64,000 nt of DNA, from the NCBI GenBank assembly GCA_029227175.1, contig JAQXZK010000012.1, positions 35,090 through 99,089 on the forward strand. Direction: 5' to 3'. Both the position numbers and the translations under genes were made by a program. The DNA comes from Bacteroidales bacterium. Its GTDB lineage: Bacteria > Bacteroidota > Bacteroidia > Bacteroidales > Bacteroidaceae. Under the pieces are notes generated by a model that saw only the letters and a program-made list of their open reading frames with translations, was not told where the DNA came from and made no database searches. Positions 8,311-16,739 of the stretch are shown piece after piece (the first letter of the stretch is position 1; each line of letters begins with the position of its first letter).

Positions 8311-9030
8311 CTAATCTATTCTCATTGAGTTAATAAATGAAACCGGAATATCATCCTCCTTATAGTAGATACCTCTTAATATGTGACCATCTCTAAGTAA
8401 TGATTTAGCTTCGTAACAATTCCCTTTCTCTTTAATGAAATCCTCAGAGTAGAAATTTAAGATTATATGCCGATATATTTCTGAAAACGTCTCTACAATG
8501 AATTCTTTATTATTGCTCGAAATAGTATTATAACCTTCAGGAGTAAAGTGCTTAAATACATGGAAAATTCCCCCTTGGAAAACATTACCTGAGTTAATGT
8601 TACGACAAAGGTCTAATCGCAAAATTCGGTTTGAGATAGTCTCATCATCTTCAATTTTGAAAACATAAGCCATTGTTTCTCCGCGAATATAATCAAAGAA
8701 TTCTCTATCTGAATATTCTCTTAATAAATGATTCTTATCATACTCTTTTATAGCACGAATAATATTCCAATCATTCCCCGTACCAAAATATTCAGGGAAT
8801 CTATCAACTATTTTGGGATATTCACGTTGTATAATAAGGCGTTCAAATGCAGGACTTGGTACTAGAATGAATCTATATTCCTTATGATTATTACTATATG
8901 ACAATAGTCGCCAACTGTTTGGATGAACTTTAGCTAGACAAAAATCCTTATTCTCATGTCGCATAAGAATAAGTGAAATTTCTTCCATCCGTTCTTGAAC
9001 TTCCAATGTTACTTTGTCAAATACAGCCAT
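8311..9030 (-). CDS. hypothetical protein in acquired island
   Basis: A 239-residue soluble protein that I do not recognise. It has no signal peptide or membrane segment. It is rich in Phe, Tyr, Asn and Ile, with the distinctive segment GNVFQGGIFHVFKHFTPEGY in its second half and a charged N-terminal helix, VTLEVQERMEEISLIL. It starts 32 bp after the WG-repeat gene ends and is probably cotranscribed with it. Base composition is far more AT-rich than the chromosomal flanks, which supports transfer. Its place next to mobilization remnants suggests cargo such as a toxin, immunity or defence gene, but no motif proves that. Confidence 0.7.
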   Translation of the reverse strand: MAVFDKVTLEVQERMEEISLILMRHENKDFCLAKVHPNSWRLLSYSNNHKEYRFILVPSPAFERLIIQREYPKIVDRFPEYFGTGNDWNIIRAIKEYDKNHLLREYSDREFFDYIRGETMAYVFKIEDDETISNRILRLDLCRNINSGNVFQGGIFHVFKHFTPEGYNTISSNNKEFIVETFSEIYRHIILNFYSEDFIKEKGNCYEAKSLLRDGHILRGIYYKEDDIPVSFINSMRID

Positions 9031-9062
9031 GTCTATAGATTGCTTATTGATTCTATACGTTA

Positions 9063-9854
9063 TTAGTCAGTATTCCACAATGCATCATAATCGCCCTCGT
9101 ATGCATCCATTTTATCATATACTGGATGATAATTGCTATCTTCATAAGAACGAGGAGCTTCTACTGATTCAATTGATGGAGATTGCCATCTGCTTGGAAT
9201 TTCCTTTGACAATGAAAGATAGTGTATTTGCCTATAACCTCTTTCATCCTTTCCCTCCTTTTGCGTTTCCACTAAAATACAATCGGATTTTGTTCCATAA
9301 AAAGGGTAAATTTTATAGTAGCTTTCAGTTCCTCTTACTATATTTCCTTTTACATCTATAATTGCCCTATATGTTTTACTCCAAGAGTTTTCATATTTCG
9401 TACAAACTAATGCATGATGGGTGTCATATCCCCATATTTTTAGATATTTCCCAAACGGAACTATTGTTTCGTTTGTAATAATATTGATAACGCCCCATTT
9501 ATTTTCGGTATTCTTAACCACAAAAACAGCATCATTTGCATTTGTTGGAGGTATTATCTCTTTATAATCAATCGGAAGCAACACTTTACAATCTTCATCC
9601 ACAACTCCTACTAAATTATTTACTCTTACCAAAAAGAAATGTGTTGTTACTAATGCACCACTTTTATTAAATCTTTCATGTGCTCCTGCATATGCAAAAT
9701 CATCTATTTTTTCATAAAATAAAGATGCTTTATCTGTCTTTTGTCTGTTGAATATGCAATCAAAAATCAATTGATAAATATTCAAGTCTTTATGAGTATA
9801 ATGAGAATATACACTACCAGTAAAACTACCTATGAACTTTTTAACTTCAATCAT
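9063..9854 (-). CDS. WG-repeat-like protein in acquired island
   Basis: 263 residues. The central part has repeat-like segments, VGVVDEDCKVLLPIDYKEI and KWGVINIITNETIVPFGKY, which follow the WG-repeat pattern of WGxxd..g..viP..Yd. WG-repeat proteins are usually binding or interaction scaffolds. The first 60 residues (KKFIGSFTGSVYSHYTHK) and the acidic, Tyr-rich tail are unrecognised. No signal peptide is seen. It sits between the zinc-ribbon membrane protein and the 239-residue hypothetical gene, all on the minus strand and AT-rich. The repeat assignment is fairly good; the biological role is unknown. Confidence 0.7.
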   Translation of the reverse strand: MIEVKKFIGSFTGSVYSHYTHKDLNIYQLIFDCIFNRQKTDKASLFYEKIDDFAYAGAHERFNKSGALVTTHFFLVRVNNLVGVVDEDCKVLLPIDYKEIIPPTNANDAVFVVKNTENKWGVINIITNETIVPFGKYLKIWGYDTHHALVCTKYENSWSKTYRAIIDVKGNIVRGTESYYKIYPFYGTKSDCILVETQKEGKDERGYRQIHYLSLSKEIPSRWQSPSIESVEAPRSYEDSNYHPVYDKMDAYEGDYDALWNTD

Positions 9855-9932
9855 AATACAGAGGTTTATCTTCCAAACAATAGTAAAAAGTATAACTCAT
9901 CAACATCCAACAAAACATATCTAATTAACTAT

Positions 9933-10412
9933 TTAGATATAATCAAGCGGCTCTATTGCATTATTTTTTACGGCGTTTTCAAAATCAACATCATAAATAG
10001 TCTTGTCCAAAATCCAATTTAATACACCTATACCTAAAAGCACTAAAAAATATAGCAAAACAAGAAATCCTAAAAATCCGAGAATAGAGCCATCAAGATT
10101 TCCAAAATAATGGATTCCATACAAGATGGTAGATAAGGCTAATATAGAACTGTACAATATCGTTTTAGTTCTTTTTTTACGTTTATAGCATTTAGCGCAA
10201 AATCTCACTTTATAGTAAGAATCTTGATAGGTGCGAGTGACTATTCGACCACTAATTTTTGTACTAACATGTTTAGACGATGCTAAAATTTTCTCAACCT
10301 TAGCATCTGTTATATTATGTTCTTTGCCACAATAAGGACATATAAATGTTGTAGGAGGTAATTTGATGTTGGCAAAAGCCTCGGATAATCTTGACAAACT
10401 TTCCAAATCCAT
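9933..10412 (-). CDS. small membrane protein with zinc-ribbon N-terminus
   Basis: 159 residues. CPYCGKEH near residue 25 and CAKCYKRKKR near residue 75 give two CxxC knuckles, as in a zinc ribbon. Two hydrophobic helices follow (ILYSSILALSTILYGIHYF, then GFLGFLVLLYFLVLLGIGVL), ending in a short acidic tail. The start at 10412 is supported by a minus-strand -7 box at 10430-10437, 17 nt upstream. Zinc-ribbon plus two-helix proteins recur in mobile DNA of Bacteroidetes, but I know no function. It probably heads transcription of the three island genes. Confidence 0.7.
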   Translation of the reverse strand: MDLESLSRLSEAFANIKLPPTTFICPYCGKEHNITDAKVEKILASSKHVSTKISGRIVTRTYQDSYYKVRFCAKCYKRKKRTKTILYSSILALSTILYGIHYFGNLDGSILGFLGFLVLLYFLVLLGIGVLNWILDKTIYDVDFENAVKNNAIEPLDYI

Positions 10413-10429
10413 AATACTTAATTTATTTG

Positions 10430-10437
10430 CAAAATTA
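10430..10437 (-). promoter_or_regulatory. -7 box of island gene promoter
   Basis: TAATTTTG on the minus strand fits TAnnTTTG, 17 nt before the ATG at 10412. It overlaps the T tract of the preceding terminator. Confidence 0.65.
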
Positions 10438-10473
10438 CAAAAAATCCGTGATACGGCATACCATTATCACGGA
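10437..10473 (-). terminator. terminator after the mobilization-gene remnant
   Basis: On the minus strand TCCGTGATA and TATCACGGA form a 9-bp stem followed by TTTTTT, 13 bp after the stop of the relaxase fragment. Confidence 0.85.
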
Positions 10474-10485
10474 CTTTATTTTGAT

Positions 10486-11090
10486 TTACAGCCTAATACC
10501 TTTATCTTGTTTCCTTGTAGGTACTCCCAATGCTTTCATAAACTCGTCTTTCTTTCGTCTGAACCAACTGACATGCGAAACACCATCTATCTTGAAATCA
10601 AACTTTCCTTCTGTGTCCTGTTTGATGGAGCAAACAGCACCATCTGTCCTAAAGTATTGGTTAAACTCACGTGAATACAATTCGCCTTTAATGGGAACAT
10701 CCTTGAAAGTGCATAGTTTTCTAATAACGGCATCGCCAAAGTTCAGCGTATCACGCAAGAACTTAATTGTCGGCATCAGCTTTTCCACATGGGGGAAGTA
10801 ACGTTTGACAAAATCCACAAATTCGGACAGCTTGCTGTTCTGCTGCTCATAAGCGGTTTTTATCTCCTGTATCTGCTTGGTTTGTTGCTGTTCCCTCTGT
10901 CGGGCTTCTTCTTCAAGTTCAAGGATGCGGTCTTGCAAATCATCGTTTCTGCGCTCCAATGCTTTCATTTTTCCGCCCCCGAAAAAAAACCGACACTTTC
11001 AGCTATGTTGGTCGCTGCGGTCGTGGCTGCGCCTTTCAGTTTCTCGGTCTGTACCTCTTTCTTGGCTCGTTTGAGTTCCTGCTCGGCTCG
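10486..11090 (-). pseudogene. C-terminal remnant of a mobilization relaxase (MobB/BmgA-like), frameshifted
   Basis: The 160-residue ORF resembles the C-terminal part of relaxases from Bacteroides mobilizable elements: coiled coil LQDRILELEEEARQREQQQ, then FVKRYFPHVEKLMPTIKFL, then SHVSWFRRKKDEFMKALG. Upstream on the same strand another frame reads RAEQELKRAKKEVQTEKLKG and then AATTAATNIAESVG, the segment that normally precedes it. The two parts are separated by a shift at a run of eight A (10982-10989, plus strand); one more base would restore one frame. The reading stops at the 203-bp repeat, so the N-terminal catalytic part is gone. It is a clear relic of a mobilizable element. Confidence 0.8.
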
Positions 11091-11278
11091 CTACTCGCCA
11101 CAGCGTCCTTGTTCATCTTCCTCACACACACGGTGCCACTCTGCAAACGAAGGTTTGCACAAACAGACTGCTAAACCCGAATCGAGCCATTTTAGAATTG
11201 GACGAAATCCAAGCAGGCTTGGACAGCAGTTTTTTCGGGCACAGATCATGATTAGTTCAAAGTTTTTACCTATTTTTG
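11076..11278 (+). repeat. 203-bp direct repeat, right copy (includes MFS 3' fragment)
   Basis: It matches 7900-8102 with three mismatches. Its first 99 bases encode the last 32 residues of the MFS transporter (FLLGSLLATASLFIFL onward to its stop) without a start, so this is a truncated gene copy. It ends in the metF -7 box. Confidence 0.95.
11271..11278 (+). promoter_or_regulatory. -7 box of metF promoter
   Basis: TATTTTTG fits TAnnTTTG, 36 nt before the metF ATG. It is the last part of the right-hand 203-bp repeat. Confidence 0.7.
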
Positions 11279-11314
11279 TGCGATTAGTGTGTATTGAACT
11301 AAATTATTCACCCC

Positions 11315-12268
11315 ATGACTATTGTCGACCTCATCCATAAACAAGAGAAGACAGCCTTCTCCTTCGAAATACTCCCTCCACTGAAAGGAACCGGTATCGG
11401 CAAAGTGTACGAAACCATTGACGCCCTCAGGGAATTTGACCCGCAATATATAAACATCACCACCCATCGCAGCGAATACGTCTACAAAGACCTGGGCAAC
11501 GGACTCTTCCAGCGCAACCGACTAAGAAGACGTCCCGGTACCGTAGCGGTAGCTGCCGCCATCCATAACAAATACGGAATCAAAGTGGTGCCACACGTAT
11601 TGTGCAGCGGATATACCCGCGAAGAAACAGAATACACGCTGCTCGACCTGCAGTTTCTCGGTATCACCGACCTGCTTGTCCTGCGTGGAGACAAAGCCAA
11701 GCACGAAGCAACCTTCACGCCGGAAGAAGGCGGAAACGCACATGCCGTAGACCTGGAATGGCAGATACAGAACTTCAACAAAGGTATCTTTGTCGACGGC
11801 TCCGAGATGAAAGTGCCGGCACAGCCCTTCAGTTACGGCGTAGCCTGCTATCCCGAAAAACACGAAGAGGCACCCAACATGGAAACGGACATCTACTGGC
11901 TGAAGAAAAAAGTAGAAGCCGGTGCAGAATACGCAGTGACACAACTCTTCTTCGACAACAAGAAATACTTCGACTTCGTGGAACGTGCACGCCAGGAAGG
12001 CATTACCGTACCCATCATTCCGGGAATCAAACCCTTCAAGAGACTCTCACACCTGACAGTCCTGCCCAAGACATTCAAGATAGACCTGCCCGAGGCACTC
12101 GCCAGCGAAGCAATGAAGTGCAAGACAGACGCCGACTGTGCCCAACTGGGCATCGAATGGTGCAAGACCCAATGCAAGGAACTCATCGCACACGGAGTAC
12201 CAAGCATTCACTTCTATAGCGTCGGAGCCACAGACTCCATCAAGGCCGTGGCCAAAGACATCTACTAA
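11315..12268 (+). CDS. metF: 5,10-methylenetetrahydrofolate reductase
   Basis: A 317-residue FAD-dependent TIM-barrel enzyme that reduces methylene-THF to methyl-THF for methionine synthesis. FSFEILPPLKG near the N-terminus carries the conserved Glu. Other family segments are DLLVLRGDK, the ITQLFFDN-like VTQLFFDNKKYFDF, and IPGIKPF. The length is close to bacterial MetF. It probably starts a run with holB, ricT and gldH: the gap to holB is 39 bp and the following genes nearly touch or overlap. No riboswitch is evident in the 36-nt leader. Confidence 0.93.
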   Translation: MTIVDLIHKQEKTAFSFEILPPLKGTGIGKVYETIDALREFDPQYINITTHRSEYVYKDLGNGLFQRNRLRRRPGTVAVAAAIHNKYGIKVVPHVLCSGYTREETEYTLLDLQFLGITDLLVLRGDKAKHEATFTPEEGGNAHAVDLEWQIQNFNKGIFVDGSEMKVPAQPFSYGVACYPEKHEEAPNMETDIYWLKKKVEAGAEYAVTQLFFDNKKYFDFVERARQEGITVPIIPGIKPFKRLSHLTVLPKTFKIDLPEALASEAMKCKTDADCAQLGIEWCKTQCKELIAHGVPSIHFYSVGATDSIKAVAKDIY

Positions 12269-12307
12269 TAAAAAACAGCACAAACAAACCAACAGGAAAG
12301 GAAGACA

Positions 12308-13444
12308 GTGTACACGTTCAAGGACGTCATAGGACAAGAAGCCATCAAGCAGAAACTGATGGAAGACGTGGCCGAGGGGCGCATTGCCCACGCCATACTC
12401 CTTGCCGGACCGGAAGGAAGCGGCAAACTGCCGCTGGCCATCGCCTACGCACACTATCTGACCTGCAAACACCGGAGCAACGACGCCTGCGGGAACTGCC
12501 CCTCATGCAAGCAATGGGAGAGCCTGCAGCAACCCGACATACACTTTGTGTACCCCATCTGCAAAAAGAAAGGAACACCGGCCGGCAAGACTCCAGAGTG
12601 CTCGGAATACATTGGAAACTGGCGCAACCTGCTGAAAGGAGGTTCCTACGTCAGCTTCTCAGACTGGCAACAGGAACTCAACTCGGAAAACGCCCAGCTG
12701 ACCATCTACGAGCGTGAAGCAGCCGTACTCCTGCGCAAGGCAAGTCTCCGAGCCGCACCCGGATGCTACAAAATCTGCCTCATCTGGATGCCCGAACGCA
12801 TGAACGAAGTCTGTGCAAACAAAATCCTGAAGCTGCTGGAAGAACCGCCTCTGCAGACCGTCTTCATCCTCGTAAGCGAACATCCTGAACGCCTCTTGGC
12901 AACAATCACCAGCCGCACCCAACGCATCAACGTACCAAGACTGAAAGACAGCGAGATAGCGGCTGCCCTGAGAGAAAAATACGGCATCGGCGAGGCTGAC
13001 AGCAACCGCATTGCACACCTCTCAAACGGCAACATGCTGAAGGCCATGGAACAACTGTCGACCAACAAGGAAACCGACGAATTTCTACAACTCTTCATGA
13101 GACTCATGAGAAGTTCGTACGCCCGCAAAATACGCGACATGAAAACATGGAGCGAGGAAGTAGCAGCCATGGGACGCGAACGACAGAAACACTTCCTCGA
13201 ATACTGCCAGCACATGATACGCGAGAACTTCATCTACAACTTCCACCGGGCAGAAATGAACTACATGACCACGGAAGAAGAACAGTTCTCGGCACGCTTC
13301 TCCCCCTTCGTCAACGAAAGAAACGTCATAGGCATCATGGAAGAAATGGCGAAAGCGCAAACCCATGTAGAGGGAAACGTAAATGCCAAAATCATCTTCT
13401 TTGACTTCGCCCTGAAAATGATTGTGCTACTCAAACAACCCTAA
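12308..13444 (+). CDS. holB: DNA polymerase III subunit delta' (clamp loader)
   Basis: 378 residues. The AAA+ N-terminus has FKDVIGQ, a P-loop-like LLAGPEGSGKLPLA, and a four-cysteine zinc site CKHRSNDACGNCPSCK. The sensor-like SRTQRINVPRL and KILKLLEEPP are typical of HolB/DnaX family clamp-loader subunits. It acts in the replisome to load the beta clamp. The start is GTG at 12308, preceded by AGGAAAGGAAG; no in-frame ATG fits the family start better. It is followed 43 bp later by ricT, whose longer track ORF would overlap it. Confidence 0.9.
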   Translation: MYTFKDVIGQEAIKQKLMEDVAEGRIAHAILLAGPEGSGKLPLAIAYAHYLTCKHRSNDACGNCPSCKQWESLQQPDIHFVYPICKKKGTPAGKTPECSEYIGNWRNLLKGGSYVSFSDWQQELNSENAQLTIYEREAAVLLRKASLRAAPGCYKICLIWMPERMNEVCANKILKLLEEPPLQTVFILVSEHPERLLATITSRTQRINVPRLKDSEIAAALREKYGIGEADSNRIAHLSNGNMLKAMEQLSTNKETDEFLQLFMRLMRSSYARKIRDMKTWSEEVAAMGRERQKHFLEYCQHMIRENFIYNFHRAEMNYMTTEEEQFSARFSPFVNERNVIGIMEEMAKAQTHVEGNVNAKIIFFDFALKMIVLLKQP

Positions 13445-13487
13445 GAAAAACAAACTCAAAAAAACATCCGAAAGGAAAACAGACTAT

Positions 13488-14825
13488 ATGGAATACTCAT
13501 TCAAACTACATAACGGAAGCGGATGCCTCTGCCGAAAAGGATGCGGCAGACAAGACAAGCAACTGAACACCTACGACTGGCTGGCCGACGTACCGGGTAA
13601 CGAAAAGGAAAGCGACCTCGTCGAGGTGCAATTCAAAAACACCCGCAAAGGCTATTTCAAAAACAGCTACAACCTGACACTCAACAAAGGAGACATCGTC
13701 GCGGTAGAGGCAACACCCGGCCACGACATAGGCGTCGTTACACTGACCGGAGGATTGGTCCCCCTGCAAATCAAAAAAACCAACCTGAAACCAGACACGG
13801 AGTTTAAGCGCATCTACCGCATTGCCAAACCCATCGACCTGGAAAAGTACGAAGAAGCCAAGGCACGCGAACACAAAACAATGATTCGCTCGCGCCAGAT
13901 AGCTAAAGACCTGAACCTGGAGATGAAAATCGGCGACGTAGAGTTTCAAGGAGACGGTAACAAGGCCATCTTCTACTACATCGCCGAAGGACGCGTAGAC
14001 TTCAGACAACTCATCAAGGTACTGGCAGAAGAATTTCACGTAAGAATTGAAATGAAACAAATCGGTGCCCGACAGGAAGCCGGACGCATCGGAGGAATCG
14101 GGCCATGCGGCAGAGAACTCTGCTGCGCGACATGGATGACCTCATTCGTCTCCGTATCCACCTCAGCGGCAAGACTTCAGGACATCTCGCCCAACCCCCA
14201 GAAACTGGCCGGACAATGCGCCAAACTGAAGTGTTGCATGAACTACGAAGTAAACTGCTATGTCGAAGCACAGAAACAACTCCCCTCCCGAGAAATCACA
14301 CTGGAGACTAAAGACGGAGAGTTCTACTACTTCAAGGCCGACATCTTAGCCAACCTCATCACCTACTCGACAGACAAGAGCATCCCGGCCAACCTGGTCA
14401 CCATCACCGGCAAGAGGGCCTTTGAAATAATCAGCCTGAACAAAAAAGGCATCAAGCCAGACTCCTTGGAAGAGAACGGAAGCGAACAGAACGACCGCTC
14501 ATCCAACGACCTGGTTGAACAGGAAAGCCTGACCCGATTTGACAAGAGCAAGAAAAAGAAAAAAAAGAATCGCTCACAAGAACCCAAAGAAAAGAAGAAC
14601 GAAGAAGGCAAACAGCAACAACAGACCGAACCAAAAGACAACGTACAGCAACAGCCCAACCAACAAGAAGCTCCCGAGCAACAAAAAGGTGAAAAACAGC
14701 GCGAAGGCGAGCCAAGACGAAACAACGAACGTCGCAGGCACAACCCACGCAACGGCAATCGCCCAGGCAACCGAGACAGGAGAAATAACCCTCCACAGCC
14801 TCAACAACAACCCCAAGGAGAATGA
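13488..14825 (+). CDS. ricT: PSP1-domain regulatory iron-sulfur protein RicT-like
   Basis: About 445 residues. The PSP1 domain contains the cysteine-rich segments CGRELCCATW and CAKLKCCMNYE, the signature of RicT/YaaT, which in Bacillus forms an Fe-S complex promoting RNase Y maturation of transcripts. Its role in Bacteroidetes is not established. Residues after about 340 form a low-complexity tail: a Lys run, then Gln-, Asn-, Arg- and Pro-rich sequence, likely disordered and basic. ATG 13488 (MEYSFKLHNG) is preferred over the track start because AAAGG precedes it and the longer form overlaps holB. The stop overlaps the start of gldH (ATGA). Confidence 0.87.
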   Translation: MEYSFKLHNGSGCLCRKGCGRQDKQLNTYDWLADVPGNEKESDLVEVQFKNTRKGYFKNSYNLTLNKGDIVAVEATPGHDIGVVTLTGGLVPLQIKKTNLKPDTEFKRIYRIAKPIDLEKYEEAKAREHKTMIRSRQIAKDLNLEMKIGDVEFQGDGNKAIFYYIAEGRVDFRQLIKVLAEEFHVRIEMKQIGARQEAGRIGGIGPCGRELCCATWMTSFVSVSTSAARLQDISPNPQKLAGQCAKLKCCMNYEVNCYVEAQKQLPSREITLETKDGEFYYFKADILANLITYSTDKSIPANLVTITGKRAFEIISLNKKGIKPDSLEENGSEQNDRSSNDLVEQESLTRFDKSKKKKKKNRSQEPKEKKNEEGKQQQQTEPKDNVQQQPNQQEAPEQQKGEKQREGEPRRNNERRRHNPRNGNRPGNRDRRNNPPQPQQQPQGE

Positions 14826-15340
14826 GACATCTACTCTCATTGCTGATTGCCCTCGCCTGTAGTTTGTCGGCCTGCCACGAAAACGTTCCCAAAACCATCT
14901 ACCACCAAAGCCGAGTCCTTCCCCCACAGGGATGGACTCGGGAAGATGCGCTCTCCTTCGAAGTGACAATCCAGGACTCGACCCAGCAAGCCTACGACAT
15001 CGCGGTGGAATGGCGTCTGGAAGATAATTACGTCTTCAGTGACATCAACCTGCTGTTCGAGGCAGATATAGACAGTACAGGGAAACAAGATACCCTGACC
15101 GTACACACGCACGTGCTCGACCAGCACAACGTCTGGAAAGGCAAGAAAGGCTCCAGCGGACTGCACCAACAAAGGATGTTTCTAAAGACTATACACTTCC
15201 CCCAAACAGGTACATACACCCTAAGAATCAGACAGCAGATGACTCACGACAAACCTCTGAAAGGTATTCACGACGTAGGGATTATTGTCAGTTACCCCGA
15301 CGACCGGCATCCAGACGCAGGAAAACAAACAGTAAAATAG
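14822..15340 (+). CDS. gldH: gliding motility-associated lipoprotein GldH
   Basis: A 172-residue lipoprotein: the N-terminal hydrophobic segment ends in the lipobox-like LSAC, giving Cys at about residue 18. The body is the GldH form, with FEVTIQDSTQQAYDI, WRLEDNYVFSDINLLFEAD and the YTLRIRQQM strand. GldH is widespread in Bacteroidetes, including non-gliding species, where it associates with cell-envelope processes. The start overlaps the ricT stop by four bases (ATGA), so the two are translationally coupled. The 3' end overlaps the convergent rodA by 53 bp, an unusual tail-to-tail arrangement. Confidence 0.85.
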   Translation: MRHLLSLLIALACSLSACHENVPKTIYHQSRVLPPQGWTREDALSFEVTIQDSTQQAYDIAVEWRLEDNYVFSDINLLFEADIDSTGKQDTLTVHTHVLDQHNVWKGKKGSSGLHQQRMFLKTIHFPQTGTYTLRIRQQMTHDKPLKGIHDVGIIVSYPDDRHPDAGKQTVK

Positions 15341-16739
15341 AGAAGCCCCACAGCGAAGAACCTCCGTAACTGAAAAAAGGCAACGGAATACCAATCACCG
15401 GCGTAAGTCCCAACACCATGCCTACATTGATGAACAAGTGGAAGAGAAACACACTTAAGGTACAATACCCATAGACACGAGCAAAAGTAGTATCCTGACG
15501 TTCAGACAAATAAATGAGTCGCAGGATAAGTGCGAGGAAAAGCACCAGCACCACTGAAGAACCGACAAAGCCCTGTTCCTCGCCAATCGTACAAAAGATA
15601 AAGTCGGTATCTTGCTCGGGCACATACTTCAGCTTGGTCTGCGTTCCACGCAAAAATCCCTTACCCACCAGTCCTCCGGAGCCGATGGCTATCTTGGACT
15701 GATTGACATTATACCCGGCACCAGCCAGGTCATCCTCCATACCAAGTACGACCTTGATGCGCACCTGTTGGTGCGGCTCCAGGATGTCGGTAAAAACATA
15801 GTTGCAGGAAAACAGAAAAGCGACAGAGCAGAGCGTAAAAAGAGCGATGAAAAAATACTGGATTTTACGTAAGTCTATGGCACAATAAATCAGATAAAGG
15901 GCAAGCGACAAACACAGGAACAGACATACCCCGACAAGATTGAACGGATACAGCCACAGAGAGAAGCACAAGGAAGGAAGCAGAACCGCAGCACCCACAG
16001 AGATGAGGCGTCGCACCTGGTCCACACGCTTTAAGTAGACATAAATCATGCCCACCGAAAAGAGCATGACAAGAATCAGTACCAGGAAAGGACCGACAGG
16101 CGTAACCTGCCCTTCCTCAAGCATCACCTCTCCATAACGGAGGCCTACGACAAAATATACCACGGCAGCAATGCCCGAAAAGATGACAGCACCCGACATT
16201 CCCTCCCGATAAAGCATCAGGAAGAACGCAAAATAAGCCAACGCCGAACCGGTCTCTCGCTGGGCGATAATCAGCAGCATGGGCAGAAATATAATGACCA
16301 ATGCCCCCAAAAAATTGGACATCTTCGCGAGCGTGAAGTTATAAGAGCCGATGAACCGGGCCAAAGCCAGTGCTGTCGCAAACTTGGCAAACTCGGCAGG
16401 CTGTAGGCTGACTGGGCCAAAGACCAGCCACGAGTGGGAACCCTTGATGTCCTTGGCAACAAAGATGGTGACGACCAGCAATGCTAACATTCCTATATAT
16501 ATGATATAAGAAAAGACCTCATACAGACCATCATCCAGCATCAGCAACACAAAGCCAAGACCGAAGGAACAAAGAATCCACACCATCTGCTTGCCGGCAC
16601 GCGTCGAGAAGTCCAGAAAATCGCGGTCGCTATAATCATAACTCGCGCCACAGACACTGAACCACCCGAAAATGACCAGCAACAGATAGATGCCCACCGT
16701 AATCCAGTCAATAGATTTCAACAAACTATCTCGTCTCAT
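15288..16739 (-). CDS. rodA: rod shape-determining protein RodA (SEDS glycosyltransferase)
   Basis: About 483 residues with many membrane segments. SEDS features are KGSHSWLVFGPVSLQPAEFA, EQDTDFIFCTIGEEQGFVGS, and the C-terminal TPVIGIPLPFFSYGGSS. RodA polymerises lipid II glycan for the elongation machinery, with PBP2 as partner. The form is longer than E. coli RodA (370) because of extra membrane segments in the middle, as usual for Bacteroidetes. Start 16739 (MRRDSLLKSIDW) is chosen; it lies within the last codons of mrdA, so translation is probably coupled. Confidence 0.92.
   Translation of the reverse strand: MRRDSLLKSIDWITVGIYLLLVIFGWFSVCGASYDYSDRDFLDFSTRAGKQMVWILCSFGLGFVLLMLDDGLYEVFSYIIYIGMLALLVVTIFVAKDIKGSHSWLVFGPVSLQPAEFAKFATALALARFIGSYNFTLAKMSNFLGALVIIFLPMLLIIAQRETGSALAYFAFFLMLYREGMSGAVIFSGIAAVVYFVVGLRYGEVMLEEGQVTPVGPFLVLILVMLFSVGMIYVYLKRVDQVRRLISVGAAVLLPSLCFSLWLYPFNLVGVCLFLCLSLALYLIYCAIDLRKIQYFFIALFTLCSVAFLFSCNYVFTDILEPHQQVRIKVVLGMEDDLAGAGYNVNQSKIAIGSGGLVGKGFLRGTQTKLKYVPEQDTDFIFCTIGEEQGFVGSSVVLVLFLALILRLIYLSERQDTTFARVYGYCTLSVFLFHLFINVGMVLGLTPVIGIPLPFFSYGGSSLWGFSILLFVFLRLDAGRRGN

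Larger units (their letters stand above)
8103..11075. mobile_element. AT-rich acquired island between 203-bp direct repeats
   Basis: This stretch is visibly more AT-rich than both flanks. It holds only minus-strand genes: two unrecognised proteins, a WG-repeat protein and a decayed mobilization gene. Direct repeats of 203 bp flank it, as expected from single-crossover integration of a roughly 3.2-kb circle that carried a copy of the MFS 3' end. No integrase or transposase lies inside. Bases 8103-8310 hold no convincing gene; a minus-strand -7-like box, TACCTTTG, lies at 8230-8237 facing the repeat. Confidence 0.75.

Noticed and set aside
11076-11174. A second, independent MFS gene at the right repeat
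   Set aside because: Only the last 32 codons are present, without a start; it is part of the 203-bp duplication.
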